Below, piece by piece: positions 50,869 through 59,520 of a stretch of 64,000 nucleotides of DNA. Within the stretch, counting starts at the first letter, position 1; every line of letters starts with the position of its first letter. The position numbers and the translations under genes are program-made. This stretch comes from Amycolatopsis sp. GM8. GTDB lineage: Bacteria; Actinomycetota; Actinomycetes; Mycobacteriales; Pseudonocardiaceae. The notes beneath the pieces are model-generated. The model was given only the letters and a program-made list of their open reading frames with translations, had not been told where the DNA came from and ran no database searches. The DNA is taken from positions 186,001 to 250,000 of the forward strand of contig NZ_JAJKFK010000001.1 of the NCBI RefSeq assembly GCF_021653975.1, written 5' to 3'.

Positions 50869-52463
50869 GTGTCCTCCCGGGGCGAAGCGGACAGCTCGAG
50901 AAGGGAATCCCAGTCCTCATCCGCAATCTCGTCGCGATCGGCGCGGCGCAGGTTCATGCGGGAGTCGGTCTGCACCAGTGGTTCCTCCACGGAGGACAAC
51001 AGGTGTTGGACGACGAATGCGCGGTTGCCCAGAAGCCACATACCGGTGCCTTTGCGGAGGTACTTCAACAGTCCGGTTTGGACGTCAGTGAGGCCGAGCA
51101 TGTCCCGGGTGATCGGAAGGCTTGCGTCGGTCTGGCGGTAGACGACGCGAAACCCGGTGTCCTCGATCAGACCCCGGGCAAGGCGTGCAGCTTCGGAGCC
51201 TTCGGCGCCGGCGGCATAGTCGGTGAGCCGGTGCGCGGCCAGTATGTTGGTGATGCCGAACATCCGGGCGAGTTTCGCCGCTTCCTGCAGTCGTCGCAGT
51301 AGCGGCACATAGCGCATCGCGAGCCAACTTTCATCGTAGCCAACAAGTCGGGGGCGGGCGTTGGGGCGCATGAGGGCCGCTTCCATGGCCGACTGGGCGC
51401 AGACCATCGACATGACCGTGACGGCCTGGTCGGCGCGCACCGCGTGCAGGTTCAGCACCGTGCCGGGTGCGTCGAAGTCGAGGTAGCGGTGGGCGTCGTC
51501 GGTGGCGTCGAACATGCCGCGTAGGGGGCCGTCGACCAGGCTGTGCAACGCCAGGCGCGCATCCCGGGAGTCGTCAAGCAGTTGGGTGGCGGTGACACCG
51601 CGATCGCGGAGCGCACTGGTCCATTCCTCGGTGGCTTGGAGTTTCCCGACGACGGCGGGTAGGGAGGCCGGTGCCAGGGTGCCGCGGGCGACGCCGGGGA
51701 GTTGGCCGGTGCAGGAGGCGAGCGCGAGTTCGAGCGCGGTACGTTCGGTCATTGATAGCGGCCGGTCAAGCCGCACATGCACGAGTCCCTCAAGCAGGTT
51801 GAGCCGACGGGCAGTGAGGTCGGCGCGCCAGGCGTCGTCGGTCTGTCCGGGGTAGCGGCCGTGTGCGGCCAGCGGGTTCAGGCGTACTCCGAGACCTGGG
51901 CCTAGGCGCAGGGGCTCGACGCCGAGGACCTGGGCCAGCGGGGTGTATTCGTCCTTGACGTCGACCCAGGAGAATGGGATCCCTACTGCGGCGAACCGCA
52001 TGATCATGCTTTTGAGCAGTGAGGATTTCGCGCTGCCGATCTCTCCGACGAGGATCCCGTTCGGGCTGGTGATGATCCCTGCCGCGTACAGCTCCCACGG
52101 GTCCCAAAGGAAGCTTGCACGGGAATAGAGATCCATGCCGATGTAGATGCCTGGAACTCCTAGCCCGGGGTCCATCACCCACGGATAGAACGATTTCAGC
52201 ACGCCGGAGGTTGCGGTGTGCGCGGGCAGCCGCATCCGGTGCGCGAGGCGTCCGGACGCAGGTCGGTGCGCGCCGAGGCGGTCCCGGCGCGGTCCGTCGG
52301 CGGCGCGGCGTGCCGTCGCGAGATAGCCGCGTCGTGCGCGTTGGGCACGCTGGTGTTCCCGGGCGGCGTCGGCGTCGTGCAGGCGACGGCGAATCTCGGC
52401 AAGGAGTCCTGTGTGGGTGGTGTCGGCGCATGTGGGAGGCGGCTGTGTGTTGTGGTTCGGCAT
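50865..52463 (-). CDS. VirB4-like secretion ATPase
   Basis: A 532-residue ATPase matching the C-terminal motor half of VirB4. Walker A is GEIGSAKSS at about 140-148, followed by SLLKSMIMRFAAVGIPFSWV and VDVKDEYTPLAQ; Walker B is in RPRLVGYDESWLAM, and LARMFGITNILAAHRLTDYA follows. It lacks the VirB4 N-terminal domain, which seems to be supplied by the SCO6880-type gene next to it. The ATG at 52463 follows AAGGAAA; in-frame codons upstream give Arg-rich residues unlike the family. It is separated from the SCO6880-type stop by 14 bp. Confidence 0.92.
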   Translation of the reverse strand: MPNHNTQPPPTCADTTHTGLLAEIRRRLHDADAAREHQRAQRARRGYLATARRAADGPRRDRLGAHRPASGRLAHRMRLPAHTATSGVLKSFYPWVMDPGLGVPGIYIGMDLYSRASFLWDPWELYAAGIITSPNGILVGEIGSAKSSLLKSMIMRFAAVGIPFSWVDVKDEYTPLAQVLGVEPLRLGPGLGVRLNPLAAHGRYPGQTDDAWRADLTARRLNLLEGLVHVRLDRPLSMTERTALELALASCTGQLPGVARGTLAPASLPAVVGKLQATEEWTSALRDRGVTATQLLDDSRDARLALHSLVDGPLRGMFDATDDAHRYLDFDAPGTVLNLHAVRADQAVTVMSMVCAQSAMEAALMRPNARPRLVGYDESWLAMRYVPLLRRLQEAAKLARMFGITNILAAHRLTDYAAGAEGSEAARLARGLIEDTGFRVVYRQTDASLPITRDMLGLTDVQTGLLKYLRKGTGMWLLGNRAFVVQHLLSSVEEPLVQTDSRMNLRRADRDEIADEDWDSLLELSASPREDT

Positions 52464-52477
52464 GGTTTTCCTTCTTG

Positions 52478-53971
52478 TTAGGTGCCGGTTAGCGACCACA
52501 TCGGCGCTAGGCCTCGCGCCAAGGGCAGGGCGGCGGCGTAGAAGCCTTGGTCCTGTTCGCCGTAGAGCACCATGGAGGCGCATCGGATCCGGGTCAGTCG
52601 CCGACGCACCGCGGTCACCGCTGTGCGCAGGGAAACCATGTCTGGGGCCGTGCAGGTGACGAGCATCGAGTAGCGGAAGTAGCCGGCGCCCTCGGCGATT
52701 TCGTCATCAAGGCGTTCGGCGGCATCGAGCTCCCTGCGGGTGCGGGCGTCGATGACGAGTCCGTGTCTGGCCTTTGCATGTATCGAGCCACCGGCGGCCA
52801 GGCGCTGGTTGTTGATCGAGCGCTCCGCGCGTGACACGCCGAGGGGCTCGGCGACCAAGGTGACGGCGCGCCGGACGTCGTTGTGTTGGAGCAGAGGGGT
52901 CAGCCAGTTGCGGCTGACCGGGCGGCGCGGCATCTCGTGTACCCAGATCGTGCTCGAGAAAGCGGAATCGTGGACGAAGGCCCGCCACTGGCGTTCGGTG
53001 GCCGACGGGCCGGCCGCGCGCGGGTCGAGTTCGCTGTCACGTCCCGCCTGCAGGTCGTACAGCGGAAGAGAGTCGGGATCGAACTGAGAGTGGATTACTG
53101 CGGCGTAGTGGCCGGGCGACAGCCACCCGCGGACCGGGATGCGGGCCTCAGCGATCTGGCGCTGCAACTCCGCGAGCCGTTCCACCACGACGATCCCGAT
53201 CGCCTCGTCATCCCCGCCCGTGGACTTGATCTCGCCGCTTAGGCGTGCCAGGTCGAACGCGACCGCGACGAACACCTCGTGGCGTTGTCCGACCGGCGCG
53301 GCCTGCGACACCAGCTCACGTAGCGCCTGCGCCGAGGGAGCCTCGCGGTCGGTGGTGCGGTCGAGGTAGTAGCGCTGTGCAAGGTTTGTCGAATCTGGCA
53401 TCGAACGGAACAGGAGTTGCCAACGGGAGACGGCGCCGTCCTCGTCCGTGGTGGACTCCATCACGGCCTCCCACTCGTCCAAGCGGGAGGCCTGTTCGGC
53501 GGTGTCTTCGAGGATGATCGGGGTGCCCTCCGTCATTAGGGCCGCCGTCACGGTCTCGCTCGATTCGTCGAGCACCAGTCCTATGCGTGTGTGCCCGTCC
53601 GGGCTCGGCGCGGACAGCATCCGTAGCCCGGCCAGATCACCCGGCAGATCCATCCGGTGCGCCAGTGAGCTCGGACCGAACACTGCACCGCGGTACACAT
53701 GGCTGCCCCGTACCTGCGACCACACCGCCCCCAGCACCGGACGTACCCATTGCGTGATCGCGCGGCCGCCGATCCGTGAGAACGCGACTGCCACGACGCA
53801 CGCGCCGGCCGCAGAAGCGAATGCGAATACGATCGGGGAGCCCGAGCGGATGCCTAGCCACGGCAGCGCGATGCCGATCAGGACGGCGATCGCCTGGCCC
53901 AGCCCGATGCGGCCGAAGATGCCGTTGGTGCGGCGTGGCGGAAACACGAAGTCCTGCTCCTCCGTCGACAA
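52478..53971 (-). CDS. SCO6880-family conjugation protein
   Basis: A 497-residue protein with a short N-terminal basic start and two membrane segments (about 23-60: IAVLIGIALPWLGIRSGSPI, then VFAFASAAGACVVAVAF). A large globular domain follows with features of the VirB4 N-terminal part (IGIVVVERLAELQRQIAEAR, WIHxM-like VHEMPRRPVSRNWLTPLLQ and FRYSMLVTCTAPDMVSLRTA). It starts at a TTG with a perfect AGGAGG six bases away, an unusual but well-supported start. Together with the VirB4-like gene it forms a split VirB4. Confidence 0.9.
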   Translation of the reverse strand: MSTEEQDFVFPPRRTNGIFGRIGLGQAIAVLIGIALPWLGIRSGSPIVFAFASAAGACVVAVAFSRIGGRAITQWVRPVLGAVWSQVRGSHVYRGAVFGPSSLAHRMDLPGDLAGLRMLSAPSPDGHTRIGLVLDESSETVTAALMTEGTPIILEDTAEQASRLDEWEAVMESTTDEDGAVSRWQLLFRSMPDSTNLAQRYYLDRTTDREAPSAQALRELVSQAAPVGQRHEVFVAVAFDLARLSGEIKSTGGDDEAIGIVVVERLAELQRQIAEARIPVRGWLSPGHYAAVIHSQFDPDSLPLYDLQAGRDSELDPRAAGPSATERQWRAFVHDSAFSSTIWVHEMPRRPVSRNWLTPLLQHNDVRRAVTLVAEPLGVSRAERSINNQRLAAGGSIHAKARHGLVIDARTRRELDAAERLDDEIAEGAGYFRYSMLVTCTAPDMVSLRTAVTAVRRRLTRIRCASMVLYGEQDQGFYAAALPLARGLAPMWSLTGT

Positions 53972-54021
53972 GCTTTCCTCCTAAATAAGTCGGTAGCACT
54001 GGCCTGGTCCGATGTCCGCGC

Positions 54022-56154
54022 TCACGCCGGTGGCGGGACCGGTGGATTCGGCGGCGGACCTGCGCCACTGTGGGAATGGCCGCCGGCACCCGTGTCACCG
54101 CGGCCACTGGCGGACGAATCCCAGCCACTGATCTGGCCGCCCGGCGCGGCGGGCTCGTCGCGGGTGTCACGGCTGAATCCCCGTGCCACGACGCTGCCGA
54201 GGTTGGCCGCGGGACGCAGCCGGCCGTCGGGTGCCGTGCCGCTTGTTCCCGCCGCGGGCGCGGGCGAACGATCCGAGCCACCCGTACCGCTACGACCACC
54301 GGGCGCTGCTCGACGGCTGCTTCGGGTGTCCCCGTCGTTGCTACCGTGCGCCGGCGACGCCGACGCTCCCGGCGGGCCAGTGTTACTTTTCCCAATGCCT
54401 GCGCCGAGGCGTGCCGTTGCCAGGGCGGCGCCTGATTTCATAGCGCCGACCGCCTTCACGACGCCCTCACGCCCGGCTGTCGCGGCCCGGGCGCCGACCG
54501 CGGATGCGCCCTTTCCCGCACGATCGCTCGCCCCGCCCGCGACCGCGGCTGCGCCACCCGCGCGGTCAGAGACGAACTCAACCAATTCCCACAACACCGC
54601 TGGCGACGCAGCCAGGGCGAATACGAGAGCGAGGCCCTGAAGAACGTCGACGATCTGTTTGATCAGGTCCTGCCCGGCGTCCATCGGCAGCATCAGTGCG
54701 TGGGCTAGCAGCATGACTCCGACCATGACGAACGGAGTCCATGCCAGCGCGGTCCCCCGCCCTGCCCATTTCATCAACCAGCCTGCTGATGCCGGATGTA
54801 CCTGACCGGCGGCAGCAACCCCGCCCAGTAGCGCCCACATCATGGTCAACGCCCCATGCAGAACGAGGAAGATCAGCGCGAAAACCAGGCACACGGCCAT
54901 CACGACCCCGACGATCACCGCCACGAAAGGGTTGGTTTTCGCCAATGATTGGGTGAAGTCGGCTTGGTAAGCTAGTGACCCGCCAGCGCTGATCAGAGAC
55001 TGGGTGCATTCGGTGGCCAGCTGCTCCATCAAAATTGCGCCGACGCCGGCCAGGGTCACGCCGACCGCGGCTTTGAGTCCGCCGAACAGGGCGTACTGCA
55101 TGCGGCCTTGTTTCCACGACGTCGCAAGGGTGAATAGCCACCCAAGGAACGCTACCGCCAGGGCAACGCCGGCAATCAGGTTGTACACACTGGTAAACGA
55201 GTTCCCGGCGATGTTCGGAGTCGCCCCGTTAACTACGATCTTTAGGAACATCGCCCACAAGTTGGTGACGCCCTGGATCACGAAGGAAACCACCTGCGCC
55301 ATACCTTGCTGGGTGGTCCAGTCCATGATGTCCTGCGCGATCTCACTGGGGGACTTCAACTTGGTATCGGTCTCGCCGTGGAGGACGGCAGGGAACTTGT
55401 CGTACGCCCGGTCACGCATGGCCTGGACCTGGCGCACGTATTGGTCGCTGAAGCTGTTCCAAGACTCACATTGTTGGTGCGCCTGCTGTGTAGTCGCGCC
55501 GTCGCACGAGATGTAGAACCCGCCGCACGGTGCGTTGTCTGCGCCCTGGGTATTGGTGCAGGCCGCCATGACGGAGTGTTCTTGCCCGGTAGTGTTGTCC
55601 GCCTGCGGGTAGTCACCCCACCGGAATCCAAAAGGCCGGAATGACGGGTCGGGAACCGCCCATTGGCGGAGCGTGTCGACACAGAACCCGGCCGGCACGG
55701 TAATTTGCGCCGCGATGTCGCGGTAGCCCTGCAGGATCAGCGGCGCGCGTTGGGCGGCGTCGAGATCCATGCCGCCGTAAGTGGGCTGAAAGAAGGCCAA
55801 CAGATCCGCGTTGTCGCGGATGACGTTTTTCGTGTAGACCGAGAAATCCCCGCCGCGGTCACGGCAGGGCGCAGAGGTCATCCACGGCGACGTCACCCAC
55901 CCGGGGGTGTCCACAATGTACTGGCGCAAGTTGGCAGGGATGGTGTTCACGTCGATCGGGTCCGCCGACGCCGACGGTGTGACGACTATGAGGATGGGCA
56001 CGACGGAGACAAGTAACGAGAGGATCCGCCGCCATGCGCGGCCCCGGGGTTGAGGGGCGGACGTCACCGTCGGCTGGGAGACAGTAACGTCCGCCGGTAG
56101 CATGCCGCCTGTCGGGGCGAGCGGCGGCATGCGGGTCTCAGGACTCGGGGACAT
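54022..56154 (-). CDS. VirB6/TrbL-like polytopic membrane protein of the T4SS
   Basis: A 710-residue protein. An N-terminal signal or anchor lies at about 41-65 (LSLLVSVVPILIVVTPSASA). An extracytoplasmic domain with several cysteines follows (about 65-300). Then come five to seven membrane segments (for example YNLIAGVALAVAFLGWLFTL, PFVAVIVGVVMAVCLVFALI and WTPFVMVGVMLLAHALMLPM). A long Gly/Ser/Ala-rich cytoplasmic tail ends Pro-rich. This is the layout of VirB6/TrbL channel proteins in Gram-positive transfer systems. The start overlaps the VirB8-like gene by 17 bp. Confidence 0.85.
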   Translation of the reverse strand: MSPSPETRMPPLAPTGGMLPADVTVSQPTVTSAPQPRGRAWRRILSLLVSVVPILIVVTPSASADPIDVNTIPANLRQYIVDTPGWVTSPWMTSAPCRDRGGDFSVYTKNVIRDNADLLAFFQPTYGGMDLDAAQRAPLILQGYRDIAAQITVPAGFCVDTLRQWAVPDPSFRPFGFRWGDYPQADNTTGQEHSVMAACTNTQGADNAPCGGFYISCDGATTQQAHQQCESWNSFSDQYVRQVQAMRDRAYDKFPAVLHGETDTKLKSPSEIAQDIMDWTTQQGMAQVVSFVIQGVTNLWAMFLKIVVNGATPNIAGNSFTSVYNLIAGVALAVAFLGWLFTLATSWKQGRMQYALFGGLKAAVGVTLAGVGAILMEQLATECTQSLISAGGSLAYQADFTQSLAKTNPFVAVIVGVVMAVCLVFALIFLVLHGALTMMWALLGGVAAAGQVHPASAGWLMKWAGRGTALAWTPFVMVGVMLLAHALMLPMDAGQDLIKQIVDVLQGLALVFALAASPAVLWELVEFVSDRAGGAAAVAGGASDRAGKGASAVGARAATAGREGVVKAVGAMKSGAALATARLGAGIGKSNTGPPGASASPAHGSNDGDTRSSRRAAPGGRSGTGGSDRSPAPAAGTSGTAPDGRLRPAANLGSVVARGFSRDTRDEPAAPGGQISGWDSSASGRGDTGAGGHSHSGAGPPPNPPVPPPA

Positions 56155-56824
56155 AGGTCCATCCCTGACTGGATTCGTGGGATCGGAAGGAGAAGTCCCC
56201 GCGGCCGGAATTCAGCCGCTCGTCGGACCGCACGGGCCACGGACCAGGTTGAAAATGCTGATCCGCCACTCGCCACTGGATGCCGTCCCAGATCACCGAG
56301 ATGGTGGAGTGTCCCCAGTCCTCGGTGGCGCCCCATTGCGGCGCCAACTGTGATGACTCCGCGGCGACGCCCCAGACCTGGACGTCTGCCCGATCAGGAT
56401 TATAGGTCTGGACCATGGCGGATACGGGCGCGAAGGTGGACCGTTGCCGGACTAGCTCCGTACGCGGCTGCGTGGGAGCGGCCAGAACGGCAGCGGCGGC
56501 GGAGCTGGCGTGTCGGTCGAGCAGGACGGCGGCCGCGGCCGCGGCGTCGAGAGTGCCCGCGGCAACTCGAAATCCGGCGATTTGGTAGTTTTGAGCGGCT
56601 GTCGCGGCGCCAGCCGCAGTGCGCCGTTCGGGCACAGGAATGCCGTCGTGCAACGGAAGCTCCGACGCGGAGACCGCCTGCACGGCAGGACGGGGTGCCA
56701 GGCGTTCGATCACTAGATACTCGCCGGTGCCGAACAACGCGAGCACACCCACACCGACGAGAACGGCAATCCAGCGTCGTCGGACACCGACGGCGGTATA
56801 GCCCACTGTTCTCGCACGCACCAC
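56138..56824 (-). CDS. VirB8/TcpC-like protein of the T4SS
   Basis: A 228-residue bitopic protein. One membrane segment (about 17-38, RWIAVLVGVGVLALFGTGEY) is followed by an Ala-rich linker and an extracytoplasmic NTF2-like domain with VSAMVQTYNPDRADVQVWGV, then TEDWGHSTISVIWDGIQWRV. TcpC/VirB8 proteins scaffold the channel core. It starts at GTG 56824 after GAGGGGAA. It overlaps the VirB6-like gene by 17 bp, with the pilin-like gene upstream. Confidence 0.82.
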   Translation of the reverse strand: MVRARTVGYTAVGVRRRWIAVLVGVGVLALFGTGEYLVIERLAPRPAVQAVSASELPLHDGIPVPERRTAAGAATAAQNYQIAGFRVAAGTLDAAAAAAVLLDRHASSAAAAVLAAPTQPRTELVRQRSTFAPVSAMVQTYNPDRADVQVWGVAAESSQLAPQWGATEDWGHSTISVIWDGIQWRVADQHFQPGPWPVRSDERLNSGRGDFSFRSHESSQGWTYVPES

Positions 56825-56857
56825 AGAAATTCCCCTCGAATTTTCGCAGACTCGCCG

Positions 56858-57172
56858 TCAGCTGACGGCGACAATCCAGGTCCATAACGCCCCGGCGGAG
56901 GTCAACAGAATTCCGCCAAAAGCCGAGCGCACCATGTTCGTTTTGGCGTTCTGGCTCAGGTGCATTCCACCGGCCAAGTGCCCACCGACCCAGACGATGA
57001 TTCCGCCGATGAGCACGACAAAGCAGATCCCCAAGCCGAAATACATCAGCACCTGGGCAATCGTGTACATGACGCCCGATTTCGGGACGCCTTTACTGTC
57101 AGGAGCGATGTTTCCAAAATCTGGGCCACCCGGGGGTGGCGCTGGGGTTTGCTGCGCCAGGTAAAGGCCCAC
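56858..57172 (-). CDS. Pilin/VirB2-like small membrane protein of the T4SS
   Basis: A protein of about 104 residues with two membrane segments (MYTIAQVLMYFGLGICFVVL with IGGIIVWVGGHLA, and NMVRSAFGGILLTSAGALW), the double-helix plan of VirB2-type pilins. The 35-residue N-terminus is Pro/Gly-rich and lacks a classic signal peptide. The start is unsettled: a GTG at 57172 is given here. A more upstream CTG with GGGGAGG would add about ten residues, and the frame stays open still further. It overlaps the upstream ATPase gene. Confidence 0.65.
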   Translation of the reverse strand: MGLYLAQQTPAPPPGGPDFGNIAPDSKGVPKSGVMYTIAQVLMYFGLGICFVVLIGGIIVWVGGHLAGGMHLSQNAKTNMVRSAFGGILLTSAGALWTWIVAVS

Positions 57173-58217
57173 CTGGTGGACCAGTTCGTGATATGCGGAC
57201 AGGGTCCCCCACCTCCCCAGGGGTTCCCACGCGCTCAACCAGTTGCAGGCAGGCACCGGCGGTGGACCTGCCGACCTGGTCCAAACGCAATGCCTGGCCG
57301 CTGGCCAGGGTCGCGTCGAAGGGGAGGTGAACCAGGGTGGTGACGCCGGCGGCACGCACGAGTGTGCGCGCGGCGTAGATCCGACGCCGGTCTGAGGGTG
57401 CTGTCGAAGACAGCACGACGAGTGGCGGCGCGGGCAAGCGGCGCTGCAAGAATGTGAGCGCGGCACAGACTGCCTGCGCGCCAGCAAGGTCGGCGCGCCC
57501 GACGAGGATCAGGGGCCACTGGGCCTCCGCGAGGCGCACCGCCAGAGCGAGGTCGACACGGCCGCCATCGACGACGGTGGTCCCGGAGGGTTCCGCGGCC
57601 AAGGCGATCAACACAGGGAGCGGGGTGTAGCCGTCGACGTCATCGACGACCATGGTGCCTGCGCCGCTGCACGGGGCGCCAGCTCGAGCTTGCGCCGTCG
57701 CCGCGCCTTGGTCGATGAGCCGGCGCGCAGCGGCGGCGGGCAGCCCAGCACGTTCACCGAGGAGTCGCATAGCCAGGGTCGCCGCCCACGGCAGACCAGA
57801 CTGGTCGACTGCGATGGCCGGTGCGTGGCTGGCGGCCGCGGCTGTGTCGGCCAGCAGTGCCGTGACGGTGGTGGTACCGGCACCGCCGTGGGCACCGGCG
57901 ACGATAAGCCGTTGAGGTGGCCGGGGTTGGGCCAGCCTGGCGAATATAGGGATCCCCACGCGCGCGGGCCATCCTTTGGGCAGCGATTTGGGTCGCAGCG
58001 CGGCGGCCGAGTTGGTCGCCACGGGAATGAGAGGTGTCACGTGTGGCCGGGGTTCGGGCTGGCGCAATGCTCCGGCGCGTGTTCGAAGCATGCGCCAGCC
58101 CTCCCCGCCCCAGTTCGCCCGTAGGGCGTGAGCGAAATCCGGGGCAGCCGCCCGGACGGGCGACACCTCCCTTGCCAACCGTCCGGTGACGGCCAGGGAT
58201 TCAACGGTGATCAGCAC
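57099..58217 (-). CDS. ParA/MinD-like ATPase heading the conjugation operon
   Basis: A 372-residue protein. An N-terminal region of about 100 residues has no clear domain. Then comes a P-loop: RLIVAGAHGGAGTTTVTALL (Walker A at about 108-116), and DGGRVDLALAVRLAEAQWPL with LILVGRADLAGAQAVCAALT downstream. This is the MinD/ParA-like protein often found first in actinobacterial conjugation loci, where it may position the transfer complex. The GTG at 58217 is chosen because the in-frame residues upstream to 58421 are Cys/Arg-rich and look non-coding. Confidence 0.8.
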   Translation of the reverse strand: MLITVESLAVTGRLAREVSPVRAAAPDFAHALRANWGGEGWRMLRTRAGALRQPEPRPHVTPLIPVATNSAAALRPKSLPKGWPARVGIPIFARLAQPRPPQRLIVAGAHGGAGTTTVTALLADTAAAASHAPAIAVDQSGLPWAATLAMRLLGERAGLPAAAARRLIDQGAATAQARAGAPCSGAGTMVVDDVDGYTPLPVLIALAAEPSGTTVVDGGRVDLALAVRLAEAQWPLILVGRADLAGAQAVCAALTFLQRRLPAPPLVVLSSTAPSDRRRIYAARTLVRAAGVTTLVHLPFDATLASGQALRLDQVGRSTAGACLQLVERVGTPGEVGDPVRISRTGPPGGPLPGAANPSATPGWPRFWKHRS

Positions 58218-58457
58218 GAGAGAGCCCCCCAACGCGACGGACTGGCCGAAGCACCGACGTCGATGCGGACGCACCCAGCGTGCCCCGGCCAATCGCCGGA
58301 CCACGCACTCCCCAGGCACGCCCGCATCGAAGTCCCCCCTCTGTGCAGTGCCGTGAATCCCCTCGATGCCACAGCGAACGGGCCAGCGCCAACCCCTCAG
58401 ATGGCGCGATCGACCCAACACGGCGGCACCTCCGCCGACGCAAGCCAGAAATGCTTG

Positions 58458-58526
58458 GGCTAGCTTGCATTGACGACAGAGCAGAGTTTAGAGATCGCTC
58501 TCAAAATGTCAAGGCTAGCTTGCAAT
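58458..58526 (-). promoter_or_regulatory. Conjugation-operon promoter flanked by two operator-like repeats
   Basis: On the minus strand TTGACA (58512-58507), 16 bp, then TAAACT (58490-58485) form a good promoter firing into the transfer operon. GGCTAGCTTGCA(A)T occurs twice in the same orientation: at 58513-58526, abutting the -35 on its upstream side, and at 58458-58470, about 15 bp past the -10. Two identical sites bracketing a promoter beside a divergent XRE gene indicate repression. Confidence 0.7.
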
Positions 58527-58639
58527 TGGGCCCGATCGCCCGCGACGATGGGCAATAGAGTCACAACTGACTGGCGTCGACATGGGGTCTATCGTGGCGG
58601 TGACAGGCCGCCGGAACGGCAGGAAGGAGACGCACCGTC

Positions 58640-59140
58640 GTGGATGCTCCTTCGTCGCCACGGCAGCCCTCGTCCCAGCAGCTGACCCGCGGCCAGTGGG
58701 TCAGGGCAGTCCGCAAGAAGGCCAAGCTGACCCAAGAGGACGTTGCCCGGTTGATGACTGAGCGCATGGGCACGCGCTGCAGCCGGAACTGGGTTATCGC
58801 GTTGGAGAAGGATCGGATCAACTCCGGTGGCGAGACGGTGGCACGCATGTCCGCTTTGGCCGACATTCTTGGCGTGTCCGCTGTGGAGTTTCTCGAGGAT
58901 GAGCGAAGCCGACTGCTCTCCGCCGAGATGCCGTTGGTGCTTCTGCTCCATGAGGCTCGCACCGCGGGGATCGAGAGCATCTCGACTGGACGGGGGTTCG
59001 TCACATCGGACCTCGCCGATGTCGTACTCGCCCTCGCGGACGCCATCCGTGCGGCACGTCAGCACGTTGAGGATGCCGCACGGGCGGGCACGCCTCGCAC
59101 GCGCCGCGGCGTGATCGTCCGGACCCCGCAAGATACCTGA
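58640..59140 (+). CDS. XRE-family regulator divergent from the conjugation operon
   Basis: A 166-residue protein. Residues about 14-80 form a Cro/CI-type HTH: LTRGQWVRAVRKKAKLTQED, then VARLMTERMGTRCSRNWVIA and LEKDRINSGGETVARMSALA. A C-terminal helical region (about 95-150) may be for dimerisation or ligand response. The start is a GTG at 58640 with AGGAGA upstream. Its position and the duplicated GCTAGCTTGCA sites in the shared intergenic region make it the probable master regulator of transfer genes. Confidence 0.85.
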   Translation: MDAPSSPRQPSSQQLTRGQWVRAVRKKAKLTQEDVARLMTERMGTRCSRNWVIALEKDRINSGGETVARMSALADILGVSAVEFLEDERSRLLSAEMPLVLLLHEARTAGIESISTGRGFVTSDLADVVLALADAIRAARQHVEDAARAGTPRTRRGVIVRTPQDT

Positions 59141-59520
59141 GCACGCCGAATCGATGGGCGATTGTGCGCTCGGTCAGGCATGACACATCGCCCGCCAATA
59201 ACCGGACTTCATGCTCTCAACTCGCAGTCGATGGCCAATCCTCGGACCGGGGCCTGGCGGACTCGATGCAGTGACGCGGCACATGTCGACACCAAGCCTC
59301 GATACGCCGAGTATCAATGTCGGTGGACGAGCGCAGCACGCTTGGTTAAGATCATGCCGAACGCACGACATCATGGTGACGTTCTGTCAGTTGTCGCGCC
59401 GATCCCAGTGGCATTCGGGCAAGGCCGGTCCCACCCAATAGCCGTGTGGCACGTCACTCGGCGGCGAGGCCGTCCTCCGCCAGGTGACCTGCATTCGCGG
59501 ATTTCGCGGAGATCATCGCT
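59141..59520. other. Intergenic region between the XRE gene and the next gene
   Basis: No supported gene. GGAG about ten bases before 59521 is the likely ribosome-binding site of the following gene. Confidence 0.35.

Noticed and set aside
49741..51141. A 466-codon plus-strand frame opposite the coupling protein
   Set aside because: No domain, low-complexity composition, and antisense to a VirD4-type ATPase with intact Walker motifs.
58218..58421. An N-terminal extension of the ParA/MinD-like protein of the conjugation operon
   Set aside because: The added residues are Cys/Arg/Trp-rich and unlike the family, while a GTG at 58217 with a G-rich upstream site gives a normal length.
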